Of a stretch of 64,000 nucleotides of DNA, positions 19,317 through 27,711 are shown in pieces. The first letter of the stretch is position 1, and every line of letters starts with the position of its first letter. The position numbers and the translations under genes were made by a program. The notes under the pieces were generated by a model. The model had not been told where the DNA came from, did not search any database, and saw only the letters and a program-made list of their open reading frames with translations. Origin of the DNA: Lapidilactobacillus bayanensis (lineage in GTDB: Bacteria; Bacillota; Bacilli; Lactobacillales; Lactobacillaceae); assembly GCF_003946695.1 (NCBI RefSeq), contig NZ_RHOX01000014.1:1-64000 (forward strand), given 5' to 3'.

Positions 19317-22300
19317 CTACATAATCCGTAGCTCATCCATACCTTTTAGTTCTTGTTGTAAATGTTGCTGCACTTTGGCTAAATAAGCGTTTAGTTCGGC
19401 CTCATTATGAATAACAACTTGCTGCTCTGGCAACACCGCGGTACGCGCTAAAATATTCACTTTAAGTGCAGGCGCCGCTGGTTCCGGCATTGTCTCAGCA
19501 ATTTTAGCTGCCCCATCACTTGAAGTACTATCAGCCGTCGGTTTAGGTGGCAACGGCTGTACTGGTACCACTCGAGCAGCGATTTCCCGCTGTGCTTTAT
19601 TAATCAAAGTAATAAAATGGCTCTTCGTAATATCTTTATCCGCCATCACACCACGAACATCGGCAATCGTTCCAGCATCATCCAATTGTCGATTTAGATC
19701 GCGATATTGTTGGTCGATTTGCGGTTTAATCTTTTGCTGTAATTCAGCATTCGTCAAGGTAGCTTCCATATTGGCCTGATCATTAGCTAACGCTTGTTTG
19801 ATCGGTGCCGCAGTATTTTCAATTTCCGTAAAAATAGCTGCTTTGTAAGTTTTGACCAAATCCGGCAACTCTTTAATCAAACTATATGGTTCCGCAAAGC
19901 CTAAAATCTCCGCAATCCGCTGGCCAGACTGTTTAGCTGCTGCGGTAGTTAGATAATCGCGGTCACGTTGATACTTCGTATTAACAACCAAAGCCGCATC
20001 GAAAATTTCAACTTGGTTAGCAAAAAATTGTTTAACCAATTCATTATCATCATTAAGTTCTAACAACTCATCTTGTTGTTTAAAGACACGTTCAAAAAAC
20101 TGGTTAGCATCGCGTTGAGCAATTAAACTATTAAGAATCCGTAACTCGTCACTAATATTTTGCTCGCCAGGATACTGATTGTGGCCAGCATAGTGGCGCT
20201 GCAAAGCATCTAGCTTAGCCGCTGTCTGCCGTAATTGTTCCTGCAGTTCAGTCATTCGTTCGTCATCTTTAACTTGGGTGAGCGTCTTATTGTACATTTC
20301 CTTCATTAATGTATTAGCGGCTTTAACGTAACGTTCTTGAATTAAAACACGCCGCTCAACCACAATTTTTTCCTGCTCGCGTGGCCGCGTCATTAAACTA
20401 ATAAAATGTGGCAAATTATCCTCAGGGATTAAACGTTCCGTCTGCACACGTAGTTGAATTTTTTCATCGCTAAGCAACCGAATCAGGCTAGCCAAAATCG
20501 TGGACTCCTGCCAACCAAACGGAATTTTTGAGAAACTTTCAACTAATTCTCGTAATGAAACGCGCATGTGTCGTGCCGCACGCTGTTCAATATCATTGAA
20601 AATTGCCTCAGTGGCGAGATGATTAGGATCAGTGGCTTGGGCCGATAGTAAATCACCTTGTGTTGAAAATAGGTCGGCCAAATCTTCACGATCATAATTA
20701 TGCGTCACATAAGTAATTTTGTTATACGTCACTTCAACCAATTGTTTCAAGGCAAGATTGATCAAGGAACCACCACTGGCCTTAACCACCGCCCCATTAA
20801 TAAAGACTTTAGCATCAGCCAAAGCAGCTTCGACCTGCGTTTTAATATCCACCGATAAAGCCGTCCGTTCACGACTCTTATGGTTTAATATATCAGCATA
20901 GATATCAGTTTGATTATGATTAGGTTCACGTAGATACTGATCAATTCGCTTGAAATTCATAATATCATCCATATAAGTGCCTTGTTCGGGTAACATGACA
21001 ATCACTTTACCTGCCGCTAACGATTGCGCTGCCGCCATTTCATCGCCAGCCACTTCTAAATTATTCGGACTAATAATTTGCAGGGTCAAGGCTGAACGCG
21101 CCGTTTTTATTGGCACCGTATCGATCCACTGATTAAGTTCAAAATTGTAATTTAAGCCTGGCTGCTTAGCAAAGGGCTGATAACGATATTGCTTAAGTTG
21201 TAGAATATCAGTAAAAATCGTTTCGCCAAGATATTTGACCACATCGTTATTGGATACAATCACGTTTTGAATTTCGCGATTAATATCTTGCTCGTCATTA
21301 GTTAAGAAGACATATTCGCTACCACGCCGCTGAATCAAAAATTCCTTTTCCAAGCGATTAACACTTTTCTGAACTTTTTCCTTCAAAGTTAATGTCTCTT
21401 CATCAATCTGCTCAATTAATAGTGTGGTTATATTATCAATATTAGCTGGAATTTCTTTAACATAACGGATCAGAAATAATAATTTTAAGACTCTAATATC
21501 AAAATTATTTAATTTAGCATTATTTTCTGCCTGGATGATTGGTGAACGAACTAAGTTTTCCAGCACGGCCTCAATATTCTTATAGAAAACATCAAACGGT
21601 ACAAGCACATTAGGCTGTTCATGCTCGTAAGTGATCGCAGCAAACTGCATTGCCGATAATAAATTACGTTCGCCACTAGATAAGTGTTTCCCAACTGAAC
21701 CATGTTCGCGGATGCCAGTAAAAACTTTTTGCAGTAAATTAAACTGATAGGGAATGAATGGGTAAGCCGCTACAAATTCAGCCTGATCCGCAAAACCTTG
21801 CATTTGCGCAGTATCGTTAGTAAAAGTAATCTTATTTTTTAAAATTGCTTCATTAGCCGTATAAATCGTTGCTAATTCAGTTACCGCGGCTGGTGTTTTG
21901 GCCAACAGCCGTTTTTTTATCACTTCATCAGCATTGGCCGAACTTAGCGGCAATCGTGTGTTAAAACGCCCTTGAATTTTCGAAAAATCATTCGACGACA
22001 TGCCGCCCTTTTTTAATGAGTCAATGTCCTGTTGACTCGTGACGACAACCCAGACTTGACCATGGCAATATTGGGCCAGATCCTCGACTACCATCTGTAG
22101 ATCAAGCATCAACTGACCATTTTCAGAAATATACTGACCCATTTCATCAGCCATAAAGACCAAATGGTAATTAGCTGGCTGTTGCGCAACATATTTCTGC
22201 ACCCGCTTAGCGAATGATTCGTCACTAATTGTGTAGCTAGATTCGCCGGCTTCCATAAAATGGCGCGCACTTTCCTCACTCATATCAGTGGTTTCAGCTA

Positions 22301-22940
22301 ATGCTGCAATCGCCGCATCCTCATTATAGAAGATCTCATCGCGGCCTTCTGCCCAGCTTAAACCATCATCCTGCTGCGCAAATGCTTTTTTAAATGCCGC
22401 ATACTGTCCCTTATTAGCTAAAGTTTCTTCCATTTCAGCGATCCACGCATTAGCGCCAGAAAAGCCGCGCATTTCGTTGAACACTTTATTGAAAACCTTA
22501 ACTACCGCTGATTTTTGTTGCATGCTATCGGCTTCGGATTTCGACTCAATATTAAATAACGCCACATCGTTCGGGACGGTCAATGCTTTTTGCATTTGTA
22601 CCAACAGGTCAGGATTATGGGTCAACTTATTGGTAAAGAAATCCAGTGGCCGTTTTGCTTCCACCTGTAAATCTTGTCGCAGTAAATAGCTTAAAATTTT
22701 TAAAAAATGGGATTTCCCGGATCCAAAAAAACCAGAAATCCAAACTCCAATCTGATCAGTTGGTTGCACTAATGAATGATCATAAGCCGCAAAAAAAGTT
22801 GCTAAATGCTGCTCAATTTCATCAGTAATCACGTACTCATCTAACTCTTGAAAGGTATGATCTGTATCGCCTTGCCCAATTTTGATGACCCCTTCAATTT
22901 CCCGTTCAATTGGCTTTTTAAACAGCTGTTTAATTTCCAT
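19317..22940 (-). CDS. brxC: BREX type 1 ATPase BrxC
   Basis: A 1207-residue protein of the BrxC/PglY family. Walker A is GFFGSGKSH at residues 70-78, and LVFMADEMGQYI (about residue 263) fits a Walker B. A long helical region follows (about residues 900-1000), and a proline-rich, low-complexity segment precedes the C-terminus. BrxC is a large AAA-type ATPase required for BREX defence and methylation. It lies 14 bp after brxB. ATG 22940 has AGGAGG about 8 bp upstream. Confidence 0.94.
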   Translation of the reverse strand: MEIKQLFKKPIEREIEGVIKIGQGDTDHTFQELDEYVITDEIEQHLATFFAAYDHSLVQPTDQIGVWISGFFGSGKSHFLKILSYLLRQDLQVEAKRPLDFFTNKLTHNPDLLVQMQKALTVPNDVALFNIESKSEADSMQQKSAVVKVFNKVFNEMRGFSGANAWIAEMEETLANKGQYAAFKKAFAQQDDGLSWAEGRDEIFYNEDAAIAALAETTDMSEESARHFMEAGESSYTISDESFAKRVQKYVAQQPANYHLVFMADEMGQYISENGQLMLDLQMVVEDLAQYCHGQVWVVVTSQQDIDSLKKGGMSSNDFSKIQGRFNTRLPLSSANADEVIKKRLLAKTPAAVTELATIYTANEAILKNKITFTNDTAQMQGFADQAEFVAAYPFIPYQFNLLQKVFTGIREHGSVGKHLSSGERNLLSAMQFAAITYEHEQPNVLVPFDVFYKNIEAVLENLVRSPIIQAENNAKLNNFDIRVLKLLFLIRYVKEIPANIDNITTLLIEQIDEETLTLKEKVQKSVNRLEKEFLIQRRGSEYVFLTNDEQDINREIQNVIVSNNDVVKYLGETIFTDILQLKQYRYQPFAKQPGLNYNFELNQWIDTVPIKTARSALTLQIISPNNLEVAGDEMAAAQSLAAGKVIVMLPEQGTYMDDIMNFKRIDQYLREPNHNQTDIYADILNHKSRERTALSVDIKTQVEAALADAKVFINGAVVKASGGSLINLALKQLVEVTYNKITYVTHNYDREDLADLFSTQGDLLSAQATDPNHLATEAIFNDIEQRAARHMRVSLRELVESFSKIPFGWQESTILASLIRLLSDEKIQLRVQTERLIPEDNLPHFISLMTRPREQEKIVVERRVLIQERYVKAANTLMKEMYNKTLTQVKDDERMTELQEQLRQTAAKLDALQRHYAGHNQYPGEQNISDELRILNSLIAQRDANQFFERVFKQQDELLELNDDNELVKQFFANQVEIFDAALVVNTKYQRDRDYLTTAAAKQSGQRIAEILGFAEPYSLIKELPDLVKTYKAAIFTEIENTAAPIKQALANDQANMEATLTNAELQQKIKPQIDQQYRDLNRQLDDAGTIADVRGVMADKDITKSHFITLINKAQREIAARVVPVQPLPPKPTADSTSSDGAAKIAETMPEPAAPALKVNILARTAVLPEQQVVIHNEAELNAYLAKVQQHLQQELKGMDELRIM

Positions 22941-22954
22941 CAGTAAAATTCCTC

Positions 22955-23536
22955 CTAATCCCCAACAATACGAAACGCTCGATAGTAGTGATCATCGCTT
23001 AATTCATCAAATAACTTCAATTTATTATACGAATACGTGCCTGGATAAAATAATACCAGCGGCATCTGCGTAATCACTGGTTGTAAACTATTTAACAGGT
23101 TGTGTGAGCGCACAATCGGATAGGCCTTGCCAACACCAGTTAAAAAAATAAGCGCATTAGGATCATAGTGAGCCGCGATGTAACCGACTAACTCATCACG
23201 ATTAGTCGCTAACTTAAGCGCCTTTTGCATTCGTTCAAACAAAATAGCACTGCCACGCTTAGCTTCCATTTGAAAGTTTTTTTCCATGTAACCACGGGCT
23301 TCAAAGAACTGTAATACTATCGTAAATAGATCAAAATTCTGTACTTTTATTTGTAATTGCTTTTCAGTATATTGCTGAATTTCTGGTATTCGCGCTCGCA
23401 CTAAAAGTTCATCTTGTGGCGCATAATCAAAGATATAAAAACCAACCTCGTTGCCCAGGCCAGTTCCATGAACAAATTGTGCTGCCAGTAGTTTATCTTG
23501 CAACATATTTAATCGCTGCGCTGTAGTTTGCACCAT
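22955..23536 (-). CDS. brxB: BREX protein BrxB (DUF1788 family)
   Basis: A 193-residue protein of the length and composition of BrxB, second gene in the operon. Its late region KAYPIVRSHNLLNSLQP and LVLFYPGTYS fits the family. Biochemical role is not settled; it is required for BREX in tested systems. It lies 4 bp after brxA and 14 bp before brxC, so translation is likely coupled. Confidence 0.9.
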   Translation of the reverse strand: MVQTTAQRLNMLQDKLLAAQFVHGTGLGNEVGFYIFDYAPQDELLVRARIPEIQQYTEKQLQIKVQNFDLFTIVLQFFEARGYMEKNFQMEAKRGSAILFERMQKALKLATNRDELVGYIAAHYDPNALIFLTGVGKAYPIVRSHNLLNSLQPVITQMPLVLFYPGTYSYNKLKLFDELSDDHYYRAFRIVGD

Positions 23537-23540
23537 TAAG

Positions 23541-24125
23541 CTACACCCGACTTCCTATCAAAACTTCATAAATTGCCTGTTCACCATGCCGTTTTAAATA
23601 CTGGGCCACATCTGGCGCTAATATTCCCTTAACCAGACGCCCATCCTGCAACAAGTTACAATCACGCAATACCTGCAAATAAGCTGTAGCCAAGCGACTT
23701 TGTGTAGCCTCAGTCCACTGAGCAACTTGCTTACTTTGTGTCGATTTCTCCGCCAAAAATTTTAATCCATCCTGCTTAGTCAAACTTGTTTCCATACCCA
23801 TGATTTTTTGTAAATAAACCTGGCGCATAAACTCTTGAAATAACTTGTCGCTGTCCATTAAAGCGTATAATAAAATTAAGTTGCTAGTTTCACGATCAGC
23901 AACTAAAAATTGGCGCAGCAAATAATCGTCTAGCACAACAAGACGTTTTAAAATAGCATTAACAGCTGCTAATTGACGTGCACGCGAGGGTAGCTGTAAA
24001 AAGTTTTGTTCGATTGCTGCTGCACGTACTTCGTCTGGTGACTGACCATTTTGTAGCCGCTGTGCCACTTTTTTTGTTTCTATGTACATGAATGGACGTG
24101 TGTTTAGAGTTGTTTGGTAGGACAT
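23541..24125 (-). CDS. brxA: BREX protein BrxA (DUF1819 family)
   Basis: A 194-residue protein in the first position of the operon, matching BrxA in size and in the start region (NTRPFMYIETKKVAQRL). BrxA homologues have a NusB-like helical fold and bind DNA. ATG 24125 follows CTGGAG by about 10 bp. The upstream region contains a perfect inverted repeat at 24159-24177 and is separated from the guide-RNA module by that module's terminator. Confidence 0.9.
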   Translation of the reverse strand: MSYQTTLNTRPFMYIETKKVAQRLQNGQSPDEVRAAAIEQNFLQLPSRARQLAAVNAILKRLVVLDDYLLRQFLVADRETSNLILLYALMDSDKLFQEFMRQVYLQKIMGMETSLTKQDGLKFLAEKSTQSKQVAQWTEATQSRLATAYLQVLRDCNLLQDGRLVKGILAPDVAQYLKRHGEQAIYEVLIGSRV

Positions 24126-24158
24126 AATTGTTTTTCTCCAGGAGTATGTAAATCTGCA

Positions 24159-24190
24159 CTTATTTTGTTAAAATAAGCTATATGCTTATA
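24159..24190 (-). promoter_or_regulatory. BREX operon control region with inverted repeat
   Basis: CTTATTTT and AAAATAAG flank three bases, forming a 19-bp inverted repeat at 24159-24177. A -10-like TATAAG lies just upstream on the minus strand (about 24185-24190); its -35 is unclear. The segment 24164-24179 matches 14 of 16 bases of the guide encoded at 24522-24537. A protein or guide complex bound here would block the BREX transcript. Confidence 0.45.
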
Positions 24191-24215
24191 ATAACACATC
24201 GATTTTTATGCTGGG

Positions 24216-24311
24216 TAAAAAGATAACCCCCAATCAATTAGATTGGGGGTTAGAGCTTTTCTGGCATCTACTTACGTAGATCCATTACTATAAGTTCCGA
24301 TTTGAAGTCAG
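24216..24311 (-). ncRNA. Second tracrRNA-like RNA with diverged anti-repeat
   Basis: On the minus strand, an anti-repeat (24311-24287) is followed by TAGTAATGG. Next come a nexus stem ATCTAC/GTAGAT with loop GTAA (24281-24266), then GCCAGAAAAGCTCTAA, and a terminator hairpin CCCCCAATC/GATTGGGGG with a run of T residues. The linkers match the tracrRNA at 12913-13054, while both stems differ by compensatory changes, so the structure is conserved. The anti-repeat does not fit the array repeat well but pairs with the repeat-like segment at 24522-24501. Confidence 0.82.
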
Positions 24312-24312
24312 T

Positions 24313-24405
24313 TTATAAGAGGCCGGTTGCTAGTAATGTTACTAGCACAATAAGCACGATATTTTTCGGTTTCATTTTAAAGTGAAACTTCAAATCAATA
24401 TTCAT
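24313..24405 (-). CDS. 30-residue cationic membrane peptide (candidate toxin)
   Basis: The start ATG (24405-24403) follows AGGAGG by about 8 bp, a strong ribosome site. The peptide begins MNIDLKFHFKMKPKN, a basic N-terminus, and ends with one hydrophobic helix (IVLIVLVTLLATGLL). This is the design of type I toxins and other small pore-forming peptides. The stop codon is 2 bp before the anti-repeat of the tracr-like RNA, so the coding region sits in the loop between repeat-like and anti-repeat-like segments. I do not recognise the family. Expression and toxicity are inference. Confidence 0.65.
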   Translation of the reverse strand: MNIDLKFHFKMKPKNIVLIVLVTLLATGLL

Positions 24406-24500
24406 GAATATCTCCTCCTAAATTTAGCTCAAATGTGCTTTAGGGTAGCCTATTCACAAACACAGTTCCAAGTTTTAAACAAACTTTCTGACCTTTTCCG

Positions 24501-24543
24501 TTGACTTCAGGGAACCTATAGTTTGTAAAAATAATCTTGGAAT
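24501..24543 (-). ncRNA. crRNA-like segment: guide plus diverged repeat
   Basis: From the predicted start at about 24543 there are about 21-22 nt of unique sequence (ending CAAGATTATTTTTACAAA). A repeat-like stretch ACTATAGGTTCCC then CTGAAGTCA follows (24522-24501). ACTATAGGTTCC pairs with GGAACTTATAGT in the downstream anti-repeat (one G-U). TGAAGTCA pairs with TGACTTCA, leaving a small bulge, as in real repeat/anti-repeat duplexes. It shares only CTAT and TTCC blocks with the array repeat. Confidence 0.7.
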
Positions 24544-24549
24544 AAGTTA

Positions 24550-24558
24550 ATTATAACA
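24550..24558 (-). promoter_or_regulatory. Extended -10 promoter of the guide module
   Basis: TGTTATAAT on the minus strand is a perfect TATAAT with a TGn extension. No good -35 is seen. Transcription from about 24543 would give an RNA beginning with the guide, as in Neisseria crRNAs made from promoters inside repeats. Confidence 0.65.
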
Positions 24559-24607
24559 CTTTTACAAAGAAAGCGCATTCTCTTTTTGTGAATAAGTGAA
24601 AATAACT

Positions 24608-25200
24608 TTATTTATACGCTCTAAACTGCGGTTTTAACTTAATCGTTGACGCGGTATCGTTTTTCTCTGCTGGAATCGGCTGATATAATATCACTTCGCA
24701 ATCTAATGGCAGCACAGATAGCACACTTTGCTCTGCTGTTGGATCAGTAGCAACGTAATAACACATTAAGTCCACCATAAAGTTAGTTCGATTGAGATCA
24801 TTAAACGGCAACATCAAATAATTTTCCTTTTCAAAAGCATTATGGGCTGCATTAGCTATAATTAGTGCCGCTTGTTTATTGCCATCTTGAAATGGTTGTA
24901 ATTTATAAAGTGCAGCAAAACACGCCGGGTATCAGTTTCTGTTTTTTGCGAATGGCTATACTGATCTATAATATTTTGTAAATCTTGATATGTAACGATT
25001 TCTGGTGGGAAATAGTCAGTATTACTATTCTTATCAACTGTAATGCCGACCTGATCATCTTCATTATAAATGGCCAATTTGGCTGCTCATCCGATTCAGT
25101 GTTAAATTGATGGTTAGCAGCGATAATATACCGTCCACGTTAAAGCCAATCTTTCTTATAGCTTCAATTTTATTTATGGTATCATTAAAATTTATATATC
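24608..25200 (-). pseudogene. Broken Fic-domain protein gene
   Basis: Reading across frames on the minus strand gives a continuous Fic-type protein. A segment with IEAIRKIGFNVDGILSLL is followed by one with YNEDDQVGITVDKNS. After that comes the Fic core LYKLQPFQDGNKQAALIIAN (a variant of HPFxDGNKR with Q for H) and then a C-terminal part ending at 24608. At least two frameshifts (near 25077 and near 24915) separate the pieces. Intact Fic proteins transfer AMP or other groups to target proteins and often act as toxins. Dead remnant inside the defence island. Confidence 0.6.
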
Positions 25201-25353
25201 AACACTATCCTAATTTAATGGTTGGTCAGACTTCAGATCTAGTGTCCGTTTTGTTTGTAAAACCGTACTATCATAATTATTTAAACTACTCTAGGACACA
25301 ATAAATTTAGCCAAAGTTGTATTATCCAATAGGCCTACTCTTCTATAATTACA

Positions 25354-25389
25354 AGTGCTTTCACTATTAAATTTCAGCTAAAATAGATC
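25354..25389 (+). repeat. Degenerate first repeat of CRISPR array 1
   Basis: The last 17 bases, TTCAGCTAAAATAGATC, match the 3' end of the CRISPR repeat; the first half has decayed. It lies immediately before the IS66 left end. Array 2 begins with a similar half-decayed repeat. Degenerate repeats at the transcription start are typical of type II-C arrays. Positions 25201-25353 show nothing recognisable. Confidence 0.7.
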
Positions 25390-25490
25390 GTAAGCACCCA
25401 ATAAACGACCGTAATCAAAAGCAGCGCCACTGATCCGAAACTTTTTGGTTCGAATCAGTAGCGCTGTTTGATTTTAAATTAGCCAAGGGT

Positions 25491-27044
25491 CTACGCTTCT
25501 TGATCACGCCAAACCTTTTTGTCTGGCACTTGTTGCCATGGCAAATAGACCGCCAATTCTTCCTCAGTTGGAAAAACGGGTAGTTGCCCTAATTGATTAA
25601 GCAGATATTCGAGATATTGCCGTGGATCCAATCCATTAGCCTTCGCAGTTTCAATCAAGGTCAGCCAAATCGCATTAGCCTGTGCCCCTGCGGGACTGGT
25701 GGCGAAAAGCCAATTCTTGCGCCCAATCACGAAAGACTTCACATTTCGTTCAGTGGCGTTATTGCTTAAATCAATCTCGCCATAATCCAGCACACGATTA
25801 AGCATAGACCGTTGGTTTTGGGCATAGGTCAAAGCACGACCTAAACGTGATTTCGGGGTGGCCACCGCTTGATCACACCACTGCCAAAATTGCTTGATCA
25901 CTGGCTTTAATTGTTCCTGGCGCAGTTCTTTGCGCTTGGTTGGTGTTAGATCACGCCAGCCCCGTTCTAGGTGAAACATTTGATCAAGCAATTTTAAGGG
26001 TGGCGTTATCGTCGGTTGTCCCTTGATCTTGCAGGCATCATCGAAGAATTTTCGCCGCACATGCGCCCAACAACCGACCCGCGTCACCGTCGCGCCCAGT
26101 AGATTATAGCCAGAATAACCGTCACATTGTAGGACACCCGTAAAATCACCATAAAGTTGTTGGGCAGTTTTGCCGGCACGATTGTCGCTATACGTATAAT
26201 AGACAACTTGATGCGCAGCTAAGCGAATACTCCGAGCAATCCAGATATAAGACTTGCTTTGCGCGGTTTTACCCACCTCACGCAAGACTTGAAACGGTGT
26301 TTCATCGCCTTGCAGGCAAGGTTGCGTTAATAATTGTTCGTGCAGTAACGTATACAGCGGTTGAACGATCGTCGCTGCTTTGATCACCCAATTCGTCATG
26401 GTCGTTTCACTTAAAATCAAACCAGCCCGCCGCCAGGCTTTCATTTGACGATAAAGTGGTGTCCCTAAGGCATATTTTTGGTACAACAACTCAGCGACTA
26501 ACGATGAGGTCGCTAAACTATGGGGGATCAGCGCCTGCGGCGCAGTTCCCTGATATAAGTGGGAAACGCCATCATTCGTTTCACAAGCGGCACATTTATA
26601 CGTTTGTTCAAAGATTTGTTTGCGATAGAGGCGACCAGGAATTTGATGCACGACTTCACGCACAAAGTGCTTGCCCACTGGTATCAGTTGATGACCATGA
26701 TCGCAACTCAAGTTCTCGCGGCGGATCACGGTGGTCTCGATCGGTAGATTGGGATCAACCGATTCGCAACGCTTACGCTTTGGCTTATGGACGACTGTTG
26801 TTACTGTCGTTTCGCTTTGGTTCCCAGTTTGCTCTGGGTCGGTAAAAACCCCATTGTCATCTGCCAATAGGGATAACTGGTTAGGATCAGTTATTTTTTC
26901 CGAATGCTTGCCAAAAAGTTGGCGCTGAAAAAAGGCGACTTCTTCCGTCAAAGTTTGGACAGTTGCGGTCAAGGCCTTTATTTCTTTGAGTAACTCACGA
27001 TTCTGCGCTTGGGCTTGCTTAAGTTGTTCGACGGTCGTTGCCAT
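25491..27044 (-). CDS. tnpC: IS66 transposase TnpC
   Basis: A DDE transposase of about 517 residues. It has the IS66 layout: N-terminal coiled coil (EQLKQAQAQNRELLKEIKAL) with LFGKHSEK, a Cys-rich zinc-binding part (CDHGHQLIPVG, CAACET), then the catalytic core (LQGDETPFQVL, LQCDGYSGYN, SNNATERNVKSFVIGRKNW). ATG 27044 is chosen because GAAGG lies about 8 bp upstream; the frame is open from a GTG at 27062. It appears intact. Confidence 0.93.
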   Translation of the reverse strand: MATTVEQLKQAQAQNRELLKEIKALTATVQTLTEEVAFFQRQLFGKHSEKITDPNQLSLLADDNGVFTDPEQTGNQSETTVTTVVHKPKRKRCESVDPNLPIETTVIRRENLSCDHGHQLIPVGKHFVREVVHQIPGRLYRKQIFEQTYKCAACETNDGVSHLYQGTAPQALIPHSLATSSLVAELLYQKYALGTPLYRQMKAWRRAGLILSETTMTNWVIKAATIVQPLYTLLHEQLLTQPCLQGDETPFQVLREVGKTAQSKSYIWIARSIRLAAHQVVYYTYSDNRAGKTAQQLYGDFTGVLQCDGYSGYNLLGATVTRVGCWAHVRRKFFDDACKIKGQPTITPPLKLLDQMFHLERGWRDLTPTKRKELRQEQLKPVIKQFWQWCDQAVATPKSRLGRALTYAQNQRSMLNRVLDYGEIDLSNNATERNVKSFVIGRKNWLFATSPAGAQANAIWLTLIETAKANGLDPRQYLEYLLNQLGQLPVFPTEEELAVYLPWQQVPDKKVWRDQEA

Positions 27045-27091
27045 GGAATCGCCTTCATTCACTAGGATTGTCCTGAGTGTACCATGATTAG

Positions 27092-27451
27092 TCAGCTAGG
27101 CCTAGCTTTTTTTGGTCGGTTGGTCTGATGCACGGTTGCTTCAAGCCCCCAGCCAGATAATAAACATTGTAATTGTTTGGCGTGTAGTCGTTTCACCTCA
27201 TTTTGATTGGTTGGCCACTGCAGGCGGCCATTTTCGATTCGTTTATAAAGTAAGAGAAAGCCATCACCGGCCCAATATAGGGCCTTAAAACGATCTTTAC
27301 GGGTACCGCAAAAAAGAAATAACGCCCGGCTGTAGGGGTCAAGTTCATACTGATCAGTGATCGTAGCGGCTAAACCATCGATTCCACGCCGCAAGTCAGT
27401 TTTGCCACAAATCAAATAAATACCCTTGAGTTGGCGTAAATCAATGAGCAT
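27092..27451 (-). CDS. tnpB: IS66 accessory protein TnpB
   Basis: A 119-residue IS66 Orf2/TnpB protein with the family core TDLRRGIDGLAATI, LFLFCGTRKDRFKALYW and GFLLLYKRIENGRLQWP. It is required with TnpA and TnpC for transposition in tested IS66 elements; it is unrelated to the IS605 TnpB nuclease. It overlaps tnpA by 11 bp. Confidence 0.92.
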   Translation of the reverse strand: MLIDLRQLKGIYLICGKTDLRRGIDGLAATITDQYELDPYSRALFLFCGTRKDRFKALYWAGDGFLLLYKRIENGRLQWPTNQNEVKRLHAKQLQCLLSGWGLEATVHQTNRPKKARPS

Positions 27452-27620
27452 CAGTGAACACCGCCTTGACTAGGGTGTCTAAAATATATCCATTGATATG
27501 ATTGTAAACAATGATTGTTTCGTGTTCATTACGTTTGATTTGAAAGGCCTTTGATTTTGGACTTGGCTGTCGTTGACCGTCGTCCAGCTTAACTTGAACG
27601 ATTTCCGGTTTATTGAGCAT
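27441..27620 (-). CDS. tnpA: IS66 protein TnpA (short)
   Basis: A 59-residue reading frame starting at ATG 27620 with GAGGTG upstream, protein beginning MLNKPEIVQVKLDDG. It is in the position of IS66 orf1/tnpA, directly upstream of and overlapping tnpB. It is shorter than many TnpA proteins. Confidence 0.7.
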   Translation of the reverse strand: MLNKPEIVQVKLDDGQRQPSPKSKAFQIKRNEHETIIVYNHINGYILDTLVKAVFTDAH

Positions 27621-27711
27621 AAAAACACCTCACCATTTCTTATGATGAGGCTATCATACCGCGGCCGATACGCTATTTATAGTCGGTCTGTTATTGGGTG
27701 CTTACATTAAT

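Larger units (their letters stand above)
25390..27705 (-). mobile_element. IS66-family insertion sequence
   Basis: A 2316-bp element bounded by imperfect inverted repeats GTAAGCACCCAATAAACGACCG-like (left; starts GTAAGCACCCAATAAACGAC) and TTATTGGGTGCTTAC (right). It encodes tnpA, tnpB and tnpC on the minus strand. It lies within the start of CRISPR array 1. The expected 8-bp target duplication is absent: AATAGATC on the left, ATTAATGC on the right. Confidence 0.9.

Noticed and set aside
24216-24420. Ordinary type I toxin-antitoxin of the Fst/Ldr family
   Set aside because: The peptide lacks the Fst core, and the 3' RNA shares linkers and architecture with the tracrRNA, which an Fst system would not.
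26456-26928. Plus-strand reading frames inside the IS66 transposase gene
   Set aside because: They are antisense shadows of tnpC without ribosome sites or recognisable protein features.
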